Assembly: GCA_003021505.1 (NCBI GenBank)
Contig: PXPT01000051.1
Span: 32,640 to 74,230, forward strand
Direction: 5' to 3'
DNA from: Cyanobacteria bacterium QS_4_48_99
Lineage (GTDB): Bacteria > Cyanobacteriota > Cyanobacteriia > Cyanobacteriales > Rubidibacteraceae
Length of the DNA: 41,591 bases
Position numbers and translations under genes: made by a program. Positions 30,297-38,822 of this stretch are shown piece by piece. The notes beneath the pieces were generated by a model. That model had not been told where the DNA came from and did no database searches. It worked only from the letters and a program-made list of their open reading frames with translations. Position 1 is the stretch's first letter; every line of letters begins with the position of its first letter.

Positions 30297-30782
30297 ATGA
30301 ATAGCTGCATTATAATGGCTCAGATTGTTCGCAGTCCGGAACTGCGTTATACACAAGATAATCAAACTCCCCTAGCTGAGATGCTGGTAGAATTTGAAGC
30401 TCTGCGAGCTGACGACCCACCAGTTACCTTGAAAGTAGTCGGTTGGGGGAATTTGGCTTCAGAAATTCAGCAAACCTACAGCGTCGGCGATCGCGTGGTT
30501 ATTGAGGGTCGCTTGCGGATGAACACTGTTGACCGAACGGAGGGATTCAAAGAAAAACGGGCAGAACTGACAGCTTCCCGTGTCCATAAGCTGGATGGCG
30601 AAGCTCATCGTTCCTCCCACTCTCCTACCGCATCTACCGAAATTCCGAGTAACGTTGCCTCCTTTAATTCCTCCGAGCCAGCCACATCTGAGTCAGACAA
30701 TGCTGATCTAGAAGAACCAGTTGGCTCTCAGGCAGGGGAATCTGCTCAAACAGATAAGAATTTAGATGACATCCCTTTTTAA
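30297..30782 (+). CDS. ssb: Single-stranded DNA-binding protein (SSB-like)
   Basis: From ATG 30297 the protein is 161 residues: an OB-fold domain (MNSCIIMAQIVRSPELRYTQDNQTPLAEMLVEF... VVGWGNLASEIQQTYSVGDRVVIEGRL) and then an acidic, Ser-rich disordered tail ending LDDIPF, the conserved tip that binds SSB partner proteins. An AGGAG lies 9 nt upstream of ATG 30297. The frame is open back to 30117, but that upstream part covers a repeat and is not SSB-like. The domain is shorter and more divergent than main SSB, so this may be a second paralogue. Confidence 0.82.
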   Translation: MNSCIIMAQIVRSPELRYTQDNQTPLAEMLVEFEALRADDPPVTLKVVGWGNLASEIQQTYSVGDRVVIEGRLRMNTVDRTEGFKEKRAELTASRVHKLDGEAHRSSHSPTASTEIPSNVASFNSSEPATSESDNADLEEPVGSQAGESAQTDKNLDDIPF

Positions 30783-30911
30783 ACTTCTCTGATTGAGCAA
30801 AAGTCCGCCGCGCAACCACTTAGTCGTTGGGTTGGTAGCAGTGAAGATAACTCGTTCGTAGTTCGTAATGCGTAATGATCCGGCATGGAACTAACTACAA
30901 ATTATCCATTA

Positions 30912-32267
30912 TTAATCACGAATTCCTACTAGAGTAGTTGCGTTTGCTTGAAATCCAGTAGCATTGAGATGCTCGACGGCTGCGCGATAGTCCTGTACCC
31001 AAAATTTCGATCCAAAACGCACAAATTGACGCTGCTCTCCGGTAGAAATCATTCCTACTACTGGCACTTTTGCGCGATTTTTGTCTCCCGATTGGTCTTG
31101 CAAAATTCCTTGAAGCCTCTTTTGCTCGGAACTATTGGCAGCTTGCTGGGGAGTTAACTCCACCATAACCATTCGTACCTTTTCTATTGGTTCCGCATCC
31201 TCTACGATCAGTTGCAGTTTATCGTCTCGTTGCTCCACCTTTCCCCAAACAATTAAACGAGCATCTTCTTCTAAGAATGAACCTATCTGTTCATAAGTTT
31301 TGGGAAAGACAACTCCCTCGGTTTGACCCGATAAGTCTTCCATCTGCACAAATGCCATGCGATCGCCGTTTTTGGTAAGAATTGTTTTCGCAGCGCTGAG
31401 GATAACAATTGCACTGACATTCGCCTTCAGCCGTTGTTGGGAAAGATCGCTCAGGCTAATTGGAGACAGAACTGTAGCAGCTTGCTGCGCCGATTTCAGT
31501 GGATGCTCTGAAACATAGAAACCCAAGAGTTCCTTTTCTTGCTTGAGCTTCTCCGACGAGGAAAAATCCTCAACTGGTTTCGCTTTGGGAGCATGCTCAA
31601 AACCTGTACCGCGATCACTTCCTTGGGAGCTACTGCTACTCATGGCATCAAAAATACTAATCTGACCGCTATCTCTGTCTCTAGCACGGCTTTGTGCCCA
31701 ACTCAGGATAAGATCGAGGTCGTGGATTAACTGCTTGCGATTCGACTCCATGCAATCAAATGCCCCGCAGTAGATCAGCGATTCTAAAGCGCGGCGGTTA
31801 ACCAGATGCAAATCGACACGAGCGCACAAATCTGCCAATGCCTGAAACTTTCCTCCCGCCTCTTGTCTGGCATGTAAAATATTCTCAATCGCTCCTTGTC
31901 CGACATTGCGTACCGCTGACAAGCCAAAGACAATTTTCTCCCCCGCTGGCGTAAAATTTTCTTCGGAGCGATTGATATCCGGTGGTTCCACATCGATGTT
32001 CATTTTTTGACAAGTATCGATGTATTTTTCCACCTTGTCTGTGTTGCTACTGCTCGCTGTCAGCAACGCCGCCATATATTCCACCGGATAATTGGCTTTT
32101 AAATATGCGGTTTGATAGGTGAGGTACGCATATGCTGTCGAGTGAGATTTATTAAAGCAATTGGAAGCAACAGAACCATTTGCTAAGACGAAATTATGGT
32201 CTTGCTCCACCCCAATGTCGTAGACTGCCTGAGTGCCCAAGGATTTGCGATGGGTAATTTTAACCAT
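30912..32267 (-). CDS. dnaE: DNA polymerase III alpha subunit, C-terminal half, with split-intein IntC
   Basis: A 451-residue trans-splicing half of DnaE. Residues 1-36 are the C-intein: block F VYDIGVEQDHNF (15-26) and block G NGSVASN (30-36) ending in the N36 needed for cleavage. C37 of CFNKSHSTAYAYLTYQTAYLK is the nucleophile and the first extein residue. The 415-residue extein holds the end of the polymerase fingers, the helix-hairpin-helix region (IVFGLSAVRNVGQGAIENIL) and the OB domain near VSAIVILSAAKTILTKNGDRMAF. The N-terminal half with IntN must be encoded elsewhere, as in other cyanobacteria. ATG 32267 follows a GGGAG site. The stop is convergent with the SSB-like gene. Confidence 0.95.
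   Translation of the reverse strand: MVKITHRKSLGTQAVYDIGVEQDHNFVLANGSVASNCFNKSHSTAYAYLTYQTAYLKANYPVEYMAALLTASSSNTDKVEKYIDTCQKMNIDVEPPDINRSEENFTPAGEKIVFGLSAVRNVGQGAIENILHARQEAGGKFQALADLCARVDLHLVNRRALESLIYCGAFDCMESNRKQLIHDLDLILSWAQSRARDRDSGQISIFDAMSSSSSQGSDRGTGFEHAPKAKPVEDFSSSEKLKQEKELLGFYVSEHPLKSAQQAATVLSPISLSDLSQQRLKANVSAIVILSAAKTILTKNGDRMAFVQMEDLSGQTEGVVFPKTYEQIGSFLEEDARLIVWGKVEQRDDKLQLIVEDAEPIEKVRMVMVELTPQQAANSSEQKRLQGILQDQSGDKNRAKVPVVGMISTGEQRQFVRFGSKFWVQDYRAAVEHLNATGFQANATTLVGIRD
32160..32267 (-). other. DnaE split intein C-fragment (IntC)
   Basis: Codes for 36 residues that match the Npu/Ssp DnaE IntC layout in length and motifs. The splice junction N36/C37 falls between 32160 and 32159. 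Extein residues after the junction are CFN, the context favoured by this family for fast splicing. Confidence 0.93.
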
Positions 32268-32419
32268 GTTTTTTGCTCCCTCTCATAGCTTCCATCGGCG
32301 ATCGCACACTAAATAGTTACTTCCCTCAAGTTTACCAAGCAGGCAAGGGCGATTCTGTCTAGGATTGAGTTAGGGAGCAAGAGCGCCGAATGAGTTTGCC
32401 AACTGCAAGGAGTGGAATA

Positions 32420-33469
32420 ATGACTATGCCAATAACTAAGGAGCTGCCAGTTCCTCCCTTTTTTGACGCTACTAGAGTAGGAGAAGTTTGGCGAGTCCCC
32501 TATCAAGAGAGAGCCACCTATGCCCAGGAGTGGGCAGCCACCCACAATATCCAGCCAGCAGCTCAAGATCAAACTCGCATTTGCCTATTCTTAATTGATG
32601 TTCAAAACACCTTTTGCCTTCCCGAATATGAATTATTTGCGGGTGGGCAATCCGGAAGCGGAGCAATTGATGACAATGCGCGGCTGTGTGAGTTTATCTA
32701 TCGCAATTTAGCCCGAATTACTAAGATTATTCCCACCATGGATACTCACATGGCGATGCAAATTTTCCATCCCATTTTCTGGATTAATGAGCAGGGGGAA
32801 CACCCCCACCAAACACCGATGACTATTTCCCCAGAAGAGGTTGAAAATGGAGTTTGGAAAGTGAATCCGGCTGTTGCTGACAATTTGCCTGGTTGGGATT
32901 ACTCAGACTTAGAAAAATATGCCCTTCACTATGCCCAAAAACTAGCTCAAAAAGCCAAGTATCCTCTGACTGTGTGGCCCTACCATGCGATGGTGGGTAG
33001 CACCAGTCACGCACTGGTTTCTGCCCTAGAGGAGGCGCTCTTTTTCTACAGCGTTGCTCGCCAGAGTCAGGTTCAGTATGAGCTGAAGGGAAACAACCCT
33101 TTAACTGAGAACTATTCAGCGCTGGGACCAGAGGTATTAGAGGATCACAATGGGCAAGCGATCGCCCAGGAAAATAATGCTTTAATCGAGCAAATTCTAG
33201 GGTTTGATGCGGTCATTATTGGCGGGCAAGCGAAAAGTCATTGCGTTGCCTGGACAGTTGAGGATTTGCTTAGAGAAATTAAGCGCAGAGATGCCAACCT
33301 TGCCCAAAAAATTTATCTACTAGAAGATTGTACTTCTCCAGTTGTCATTCCTGAAGTTGTAGACTACACATCGCATGCAGATGAGGCTTTTGAACGGTTT
33401 GCCCAGGCGGGAATGCACCGGGTGGAGTCTATTGAACCAATGGAGCGTTGGCTAAATTTCCCTAGCTGA
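32420..33469 (+). CDS. Isochorismatase-family cysteine hydrolase (nicotinamidase-like, large form)
   Basis: A 349-residue protein, much longer than the usual 180-220 residues of the family. The triad can be read as D60 (FLIDVQNTF), a lysine probably K223 (ELKGNNPLTENYSAL), and C275 (GGQAKSHCVAWTV). HxxxxH-like MDTHMAMQIFHP (107-118) may hold a metal as in nicotinamidases. Extra sequence lies at the N-terminus (about 50 residues) and between 120 and 185. It may hydrolyse nicotinamide or another amide. ATG 32420 is chosen over 32390 because AAGGAG lies 7 nt before it. It is divergent from dnaE-C. Confidence 0.82.
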   Translation: MTMPITKELPVPPFFDATRVGEVWRVPYQERATYAQEWAATHNIQPAAQDQTRICLFLIDVQNTFCLPEYELFAGGQSGSGAIDDNARLCEFIYRNLARITKIIPTMDTHMAMQIFHPIFWINEQGEHPHQTPMTISPEEVENGVWKVNPAVADNLPGWDYSDLEKYALHYAQKLAQKAKYPLTVWPYHAMVGSTSHALVSALEEALFFYSVARQSQVQYELKGNNPLTENYSALGPEVLEDHNGQAIAQENNALIEQILGFDAVIIGGQAKSHCVAWTVEDLLREIKRRDANLAQKIYLLEDCTSPVVIPEVVDYTSHADEAFERFAQAGMHRVESIEPMERWLNFPS

Positions 33470-33699
33470 GGTGAGCTGGTTTGACAGAAAAATTGGGGAT
33501 TTTGGATTAAGATCTATTACAGTTTTCCCTATGCTCAAGGGTGGGATAATCTTAAAATCTAATCTTTTAAATAGATAAGCAATCCCAATTTTTTAAGTTA
33601 TCACGGTTAAACAATTGCGGGATAATCACGTTTTTGTTGATCGCAAATTCACGCATCGAGTGAGATTTAATTTGCTGTTTTGGGAAAGAGGAATAGACG

Positions 33700-34266
33700 T
33701 TGCCAAAAACCAAAAATCAACTCAACCTGGAAGAATTTCTAGCACTGCCAGATAACGACACAGCTTGCGAACTGATTGAAGGTAAGGTAGTCCCCAAAGT
33801 GTCCCCGAAGCGCTTTCACTCTAAGGTAACTGGCGCTCTATTTATCCTCCTGAGCCACTGGTGTCAGAATCGGGGCGAAGTGGGCATAGAATGGGCAGTT
33901 ACTCTCAAACGACGCGGTAAGGACTGGGTACCAGTACCAGACTTAAGCTACATTTCCTACGAACGCCTTCCCAAAGATCGGTTACTAGATGAGGCTTGCC
34001 CTGTTTCTCCAGAACTTGCTATTGAAATTATTTCGCCAGAACAAACTTTTGGACAACTTGCCGAAAAAGCAACTGACTATTTAGACGCTGGCGTGTTGCG
34101 AGTTTGGATTGTTGATTCGCGAGCTAGAAGCATAACAGTATTTTATCCCAACGCTGCACCTCGCACTTATACAGCAGCCATGCCACTGACGGATTTACTA
34201 TTTCCTGAACTACAACTGACGGCTGAGAGAGTGTTTCAGCAAGCAGGAATTCCCGAGAAAACTTAA
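33700..34266 (+). CDS. Uma2 family endonuclease-like protein (DUF820)
   Basis: A 188-residue protein of a family greatly expanded in cyanobacteria. It has the PD-(D/E)XK-like core: E24 (CELIEGKVV), D81 (VPVPDLSYIS), E109 (ELAIEIISP) and K123 (AEKATDYLDAGVLRVWIVD). Biological role is unsettled; many copies are linked to mobile elements. TTG 33700 is the only reasonable start, with AGAGG about 9 nt before it. Its stop is 3 nt from the menD stop, tail to tail. Confidence 0.85.
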   Translation: MPKTKNQLNLEEFLALPDNDTACELIEGKVVPKVSPKRFHSKVTGALFILLSHWCQNRGEVGIEWAVTLKRRGKDWVPVPDLSYISYERLPKDRLLDEACPVSPELAIEIISPEQTFGQLAEKATDYLDAGVLRVWIVDSRARSITVFYPNAAPRTYTAAMPLTDLLFPELQLTAERVFQQAGIPEKT

Positions 34267-34269
34267 TAA

Positions 34270-36036
34270 TTAGAGAGCAATATTTGCGGCAAATTCAGCC
34301 ATATTTTCTTGTCGCCATTTAGCATCTTCCCGCCGATTAGTTGGTATCTCTAATACCCGGATTCCCTTTTCCGGGAGTGGGTTTAATAACGCCTGAAGTT
34401 GTTGCCAGTTGGTAATGCGTTTGTATTCAATGCCGTAGGTACCACATAACTGGGCAAAATCTATTTCTTGGGGAGTGGCGAAGTATTCTTGAAACGGTGG
34501 TTCAAATTGAGAGATAGGCAACATTTCAAAAATGCCGCCGCCGTTATTATTAATTAAAACAATGGTGAGATGACCTGTAAATCGGTTGCGCTGTAAAAAA
34601 CCGTTAGTGTCATGCAAGAGGGCTAAATCGCCTGTCAGCATCACGCTACTCTGATGGTGATGGGCAATTCCCAAGGCGGTGGATAAGCTGCCCTCGATGC
34701 CATTCGCTCCCCGATTGCAGAAGGGTTGAATGCCGCTATTGTTGGGTTTCCAAAAGAATTCTACATCTCGCACAGGCATACTGTTTGCGATCAATAGGGG
34801 GGTTGCTGGGGGTAAGGTTTGCGAGAGTAACCAGGCGGCTTTGCCTTCAAACAGGGTGTCGGTTGTTGCCATTGTCTTGTCAAGGGCTTGTCTGAGCTGG
34901 GTTTCGGCATCACGCCATTGGTGGAGGTAGTCGGAGGAAACGCTCTCTTGCTTCGCAAGGGGTGGGATAGTGGTAGCGAGTTGTTCGACAGACAGGTGTA
35001 GGTGGGTGGTTTTGCCGTGGAGGGGATCGAAGTTTTCGGGACTGGGATCAATAATCCAGCGTTGTGGCTGGGTGCTGTTTAACCAGGCGCGTAACTCTTT
35101 GCTGGTGGGGAGTGCGCCTAGTTGAATGACCATTTCTGGCGCTAATTTTTGAGAGAGTTGCGGGTTACCCAGGATGAGGTCATACGTGGAGATCAGGTAG
35201 GAGTTGAGATGGGCGTAGTTTCTTACCGGGGAGAGTCCTTCGGCGAGAACTGCCCAGCCGAGGGATTGGGAAAGATGAGTGATCGCCTGACAATATTCCT
35301 GCCGATGTTGCGGCTGTGCCACCCCAGCGATAATAATTCCTCGTTCGCATTGCTTCCAGGTGGATAAAAGTGAGGAGTAGGGGCGACTCGCCGAGTCGCC
35401 CGTACAGGAGTGAGGGTAGGGGTTGAGTGTTATCCCAGTGAAGAAGTCTTCCTGGTGAAGCTGGGAGTTGAGGGTGTCGGGTTGGGGTGTGGGGGCAAGG
35501 GGTTCGCGGAAGGGAACGTTAAGGTGGACAGCACCAGGAACGCTGAAAAGTGATCGCTTCACTGCCTGCACGATAGTTTGTCGCAAGTAGCGTAGCATCC
35601 CGATTTTTTGGGAGGGGAGGGCGAGTTCGGCTTGCCAGTTGGGATAACTGCCATACAATTTCTGTTGGTCAATTGCCTGTCCAGCATGGCAATCGCGCAA
35701 TTCTGGGGGGCGATCAGCGGTGAGAACTAATAGGGGAACTTGACTTTCGCTGGCTTCTATAACAGCGGGATAGAAATTCGCTCCGGCTGTGCCAGAGGTA
35801 CAAACAAGGGCGGCAGGAACATGCGATCGCTTCGCAACTCCCAGGGCAAAAAAGGCGGCGGAACGTTCGTCTAGGATGGGAATTGCTTCGATTTCGGGGT
35901 GTTGGGCAAAGGCAACGGTTAAGGGGGCAGAACGCGAACCAGGACAGATGATGGCTGTAGTTAGTCCTAGGCGTTTTAGGGTTTCTGCAATGATGGAACT
36001 CCAGAGGGTGTTGGTGTTGCGAAAATCTAGGGGCAT
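34270..36036 (-). CDS. menD: SEPHCHC synthase (MenD)
   Basis: A 588-residue thiamin-diphosphate enzyme that joins 2-oxoglutarate to isochorismate, the second step of phylloquinone/menaquinone ring synthesis. The N-terminus TLWSSIIAETLKRLGLTTAIICPGSRSAPLTVAF and ERSAAFFALGVAKRS match MenD, with the ThDP glutamate in DERSAAF. The cofactor domain near residues 465-500 reads TGDLALLHDTNGFLQ...INNNGGGIF. Around residues 210-222 the sequence TGDSASRPYSS is encoded by a dispersed palindromic repeat in the interdomain linker and keeps the frame. It is downstream of menF with a 125-nt AT-rich spacer. Confidence 0.95.
   Translation of the reverse strand: MPLDFRNTNTLWSSIIAETLKRLGLTTAIICPGSRSAPLTVAFAQHPEIEAIPILDERSAAFFALGVAKRSHVPAALVCTSGTAGANFYPAVIEASESQVPLLVLTADRPPELRDCHAGQAIDQQKLYGSYPNWQAELALPSQKIGMLRYLRQTIVQAVKRSLFSVPGAVHLNVPFREPLAPTPQPDTLNSQLHQEDFFTGITLNPYPHSCTGDSASRPYSSLLSTWKQCERGIIIAGVAQPQHRQEYCQAITHLSQSLGWAVLAEGLSPVRNYAHLNSYLISTYDLILGNPQLSQKLAPEMVIQLGALPTSKELRAWLNSTQPQRWIIDPSPENFDPLHGKTTHLHLSVEQLATTIPPLAKQESVSSDYLHQWRDAETQLRQALDKTMATTDTLFEGKAAWLLSQTLPPATPLLIANSMPVRDVEFFWKPNNSGIQPFCNRGANGIEGSLSTALGIAHHHQSSVMLTGDLALLHDTNGFLQRNRFTGHLTIVLINNNGGGIFEMLPISQFEPPFQEYFATPQEIDFAQLCGTYGIEYKRITNWQQLQALLNPLPEKGIRVLEIPTNRREDAKWRQENMAEFAANIAL
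35379..35405. repeat. Dispersed palindromic repeat, copy C, inside menD
   Basis: Arms GGGCGACTCG and CGAGTCGCCC are perfectly complementary around one C, followed by GTACA as in copy B. Relative to copies A/B both arms changed in a compensating way (ACTCG/CGAGT against AGCCG/CGGCT). It is translated as part of MenD. Confidence 0.7.
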
Positions 36037-36161
36037 AGGGGAAAATTAAAAATTAAAAATGCAAAATTAAAAATGCAATTTTATTTTTAAAAAATTTTGG
36101 TTGAAAGTTGGAACGTTGAAAGGTTAGTGGTTAGTTAATTATTTGTAATCTGCAACTTTAC

Positions 36162-37580
36162 TTAGACTAAGGCTTTTAGCATGGTTTGCAGTTTGAGTTG
36201 AATCTCTGCAAGTTCTTTATCGGGGTGGGAACCGGCGATAATTCCTGCACCAGCGTGGAGGCGGGCGTGATTTCCGGCGATTGTGGCGGAGCGGATGCCG
36301 ACGATAAATTTGCTATTGCCTTGGTAGTCTATCCAGCCTAGGGGGGCGGCGTAGAGGGCGCGCTCAAAGGTTTCGTAGTTGCGAATCTGTTCACAGGCGA
36401 TGTCGGTGGGGACTCCGGCAACGGCTGGGGTGGGATGCAGTTGAGCGACAATTTCTAGCGGGTGGACTTTTGCTGGGACTTCTGCCTGAATGGGTGTCCA
36501 GAGATGTTGAATATTGGAGAGTTTGAGGAGTTGCAGGGGCTTGCGCTGCGGTTCCAAGCCTAGTTGGTGGAGGCGATGGGTGATAAAGTCGCTGACTGCC
36601 TGATGTTCTCGCCTCTCTTTCTCACTCTTCCAGAGTTGATTGGCAAAGCTGGCATCTTCAGCAGCGCTTTTCCCTCTGGGTGCAGAACCTGCAAGGGCAT
36701 CGGTGGCAAGCTGCTGGTTCTGGATACTAAGGAGGCGTTCAGGGCTAGCACCGATGAAATGGTTGCCTTTGCCGTTGCTGGTGGAGAAAATGGTGCAATC
36801 GGGATGCCGTTGGCGCAAGCGATTTAATGATTCTACTAGCCCAAAAGGAACGGGTGAAATAACATCGAGGGCGTGGGCAAGAACGATTTTGCTAAAGCGA
36901 TTCTTGTGGATGGATTTTAAAGCTTCAGCCACCGCTGCTTTGTAGTGAGAGGGATGATTGGGAGCTTTTTGGATAAGTTGTTCTGGCGGTGGAAAAGTTA
37001 GGTTAACGACACTATGACTGGCATTATGTATAGATTTAATTTGCTGTTTTAATTGGTGAAAAACTAGATCGATATGAACTTGGTAACTAATAGCAACGTT
37101 GGCTATTAAAACGCAGCAGTCTTTTTGAGAAGTTATCTGAAAGCAGGGTAAGAAAATTGTAGCAGCAGGAAATGTGTAATCGCTGTTGTTTGGTAAATCA
37201 AAAAAAGTGAAACTACAGAAAAAATGAGGTTCTGACCCTGGTAAATGTAGTTCACCTACTCGAAAAAGCTGTTTGCGACAAGATTGAACAAATTGCTGGG
37301 ATTGGGAAAAGCGATCTGGAGAATTTACCGTTATTGATTTAATCGCACCGATAGCTGCGATCGCTTCTTTTTCCTTGCGGTTTTCCCAATAAAAATGTTG
37401 TTGATTGGGTTGGGCGATCGCTTGGCAAACCGCTAATGGATCCAGGGAGTCGATTACTTCCGAAAGACTAACAATTAGATCGCTACCGATAATTTTAGAT
37501 TTCTCCTGGCACGCGACGAGAAACCGATATAGTTCTCGCTCGTTTTGCAGTAAGTTAGCGCGAGAGGGGATAACTGGCAT
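36162..37580 (-). CDS. menF: Isochorismate synthase (MenF)
   Basis: A 472-residue chorismate-utilising enzyme making isochorismate, first step of phylloquinone synthesis. The C-terminal chorismate-binding domain shows FIGASPERLLSIQ, ALAGSAPRG, LHPTPAVAGVP (the isochorismate-type block) and, from residue 400, RNYETFERALYAAPLGW and GAGIIAGSHPDKELAEIQLKL. Family members usually read RGLYAGPVGW, so two Gly-to-Ala changes are visible here. The N-terminal part is more divergent. It is upstream of menD on the same strand and divergent from menA. Confidence 0.95.
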   Translation of the reverse strand: MPVIPSRANLLQNERELYRFLVACQEKSKIIGSDLIVSLSEVIDSLDPLAVCQAIAQPNQQHFYWENRKEKEAIAAIGAIKSITVNSPDRFSQSQQFVQSCRKQLFRVGELHLPGSEPHFFCSFTFFDLPNNSDYTFPAATIFLPCFQITSQKDCCVLIANVAISYQVHIDLVFHQLKQQIKSIHNASHSVVNLTFPPPEQLIQKAPNHPSHYKAAVAEALKSIHKNRFSKIVLAHALDVISPVPFGLVESLNRLRQRHPDCTIFSTSNGKGNHFIGASPERLLSIQNQQLATDALAGSAPRGKSAAEDASFANQLWKSEKERREHQAVSDFITHRLHQLGLEPQRKPLQLLKLSNIQHLWTPIQAEVPAKVHPLEIVAQLHPTPAVAGVPTDIACEQIRNYETFERALYAAPLGWIDYQGNSKFIVGIRSATIAGNHARLHAGAGIIAGSHPDKELAEIQLKLQTMLKALV

Positions 37581-37910
37581 AGAAGTAGATATCGTAAAAT
37601 TTTTTATAATCTTTTCCGCCTCGAACCGACAAAGATGGTATCTCTAAACTAGAGGAGTTACGCTAGCGGTGGCTGGATGTGGGAAGTCAAACTCTACAGC
37701 TTGCAGAGATGGGTACTTTCTCCATAACTGCCCTAACTATGGTAACGAATCGAGGGGAAGTGGCGGAAGCTTCCCACGTTCCGAAATAGAGAGCGTATCG
37801 TAACTTGGTATAGGTCAGGAATTGTCCCTTTGTCAAGGATACTGTTCACAAACTAAACTAATCTGCCGTAGAAGTAGCGGTTGCAAATTATTGAGTTCAT
37901 TTTTTTGCCA
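37581..37910. other. Divergent menF / menA promoter region
   Basis: A 330-nt region that must drive both halves of the men cluster. It holds a small hairpin (GGGAAG at 37755-37760 with CTTCCC at 37770-37775). No coding frame or RNA gene is convincing. Confidence 0.4.
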
Positions 37911-38822
37911 ATGACTACAATTATTTTCCCACAAAAATTCGACAGTAAACTTTGGCTAGCTGCTCTTAAGCCCACGATGTACAGTGTTGCTGTGATTCCA
38001 ATCACCGTAGGAAGTGCGGTCACTTTCACTGAAATGAGCATTATTGATTGGCAAATCTTTTTGACTTTTTTAAGTTCAGCACTTCTAATTATGGTTTGGA
38101 TGAATCTCAGTAATGATGTGTTTGACTCGGAAACTGGTATTGACAAAAATAAACCCCATTCCCTGGTGAATTTAACGGGAAACAAATCATTAATTTTTTG
38201 GTTAAGCAATTTGTGTTTGGGGTTGGGGATTTTGGGATTGTGCGCGATCGCCTGGTTGCAACAAGACGGCAGGGTACTGGAGCTAATACTACTGGCTTGT
38301 GTGCTAGGGTATAGCTACCAAGGACCTCCCTTTCGCTTCGGTTATCTGGGGTTAGGAGAGATTATTTGCTTTATTTGCTTTGGTCCGATTGCGATCGCGG
38401 CTGCTTATTACTCTCAAGCACAAACGTTCTCAGCCACAGGTTTAGTCGCTTCTGTAATTATTGGAATAAGTACCTCAATTATTCTATTTTGCTCCCATTT
38501 TCATCAGGTTGAAGATGATAAAGTTGCCGGAAAGCGATCACCCATTGTTCGCCTCGGTACTGCTAGAGGCGCGCAGTTACTAACTTGGTTGACAGGCAGT
38601 ATTTTTGCCTTAACCGTTTTATTTGTGCTTGTAGGCTATTTTCCCATATGGACGTTACTTACCTTCGCCAGTGTGCCGTTCGCATATCAATTAGTGCGCT
38701 ACGTGCAGCAGTATCATAACCAACCTGAGAAAGTTAGTAGTTGTAAATTTATTGCCGTAAAACTCCATTTTTGGAGTGGGCTACTACTAGCATTGGGATT
38801 CGTGTTGCCGAGTGTCTTTTGA
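37911..38822 (+). CDS. menA: 1,4-dihydroxy-2-naphthoate prenyl/phytyltransferase (MenA)
   Basis: A 303-residue UbiA-family membrane enzyme that attaches the phytyl (or polyprenyl) tail to dihydroxynaphthoate. The first Asp-rich motif is NDVFDSETGID (N68-D78). The second is HQVEDDKVAGKRSP. Eight to nine hydrophobic helices span the rest. ATG 37911 is preferred over TTG 37881. Its stop overlaps the menC start by one base (TGATG), so the two are coupled. Confidence 0.94.
   Translation: MTTIIFPQKFDSKLWLAALKPTMYSVAVIPITVGSAVTFTEMSIIDWQIFLTFLSSALLIMVWMNLSNDVFDSETGIDKNKPHSLVNLTGNKSLIFWLSNLCLGLGILGLCAIAWLQQDGRVLELILLACVLGYSYQGPPFRFGYLGLGEIICFICFGPIAIAAAYYSQAQTFSATGLVASVIIGISTSIILFCSHFHQVEDDKVAGKRSPIVRLGTARGAQLLTWLTGSIFALTVLFVLVGYFPIWTLLTFASVPFAYQLVRYVQQYHNQPEKVSSCKFIAVKLHFWSGLLLALGFVLPSVF

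Noticed and set aside
30912-32267. dnaE as a truncated pseudogene
   Set aside because: The N-terminus is an intact 36-residue IntC followed by the CFN extein, so the short length is the normal cyanobacterial split-gene state.
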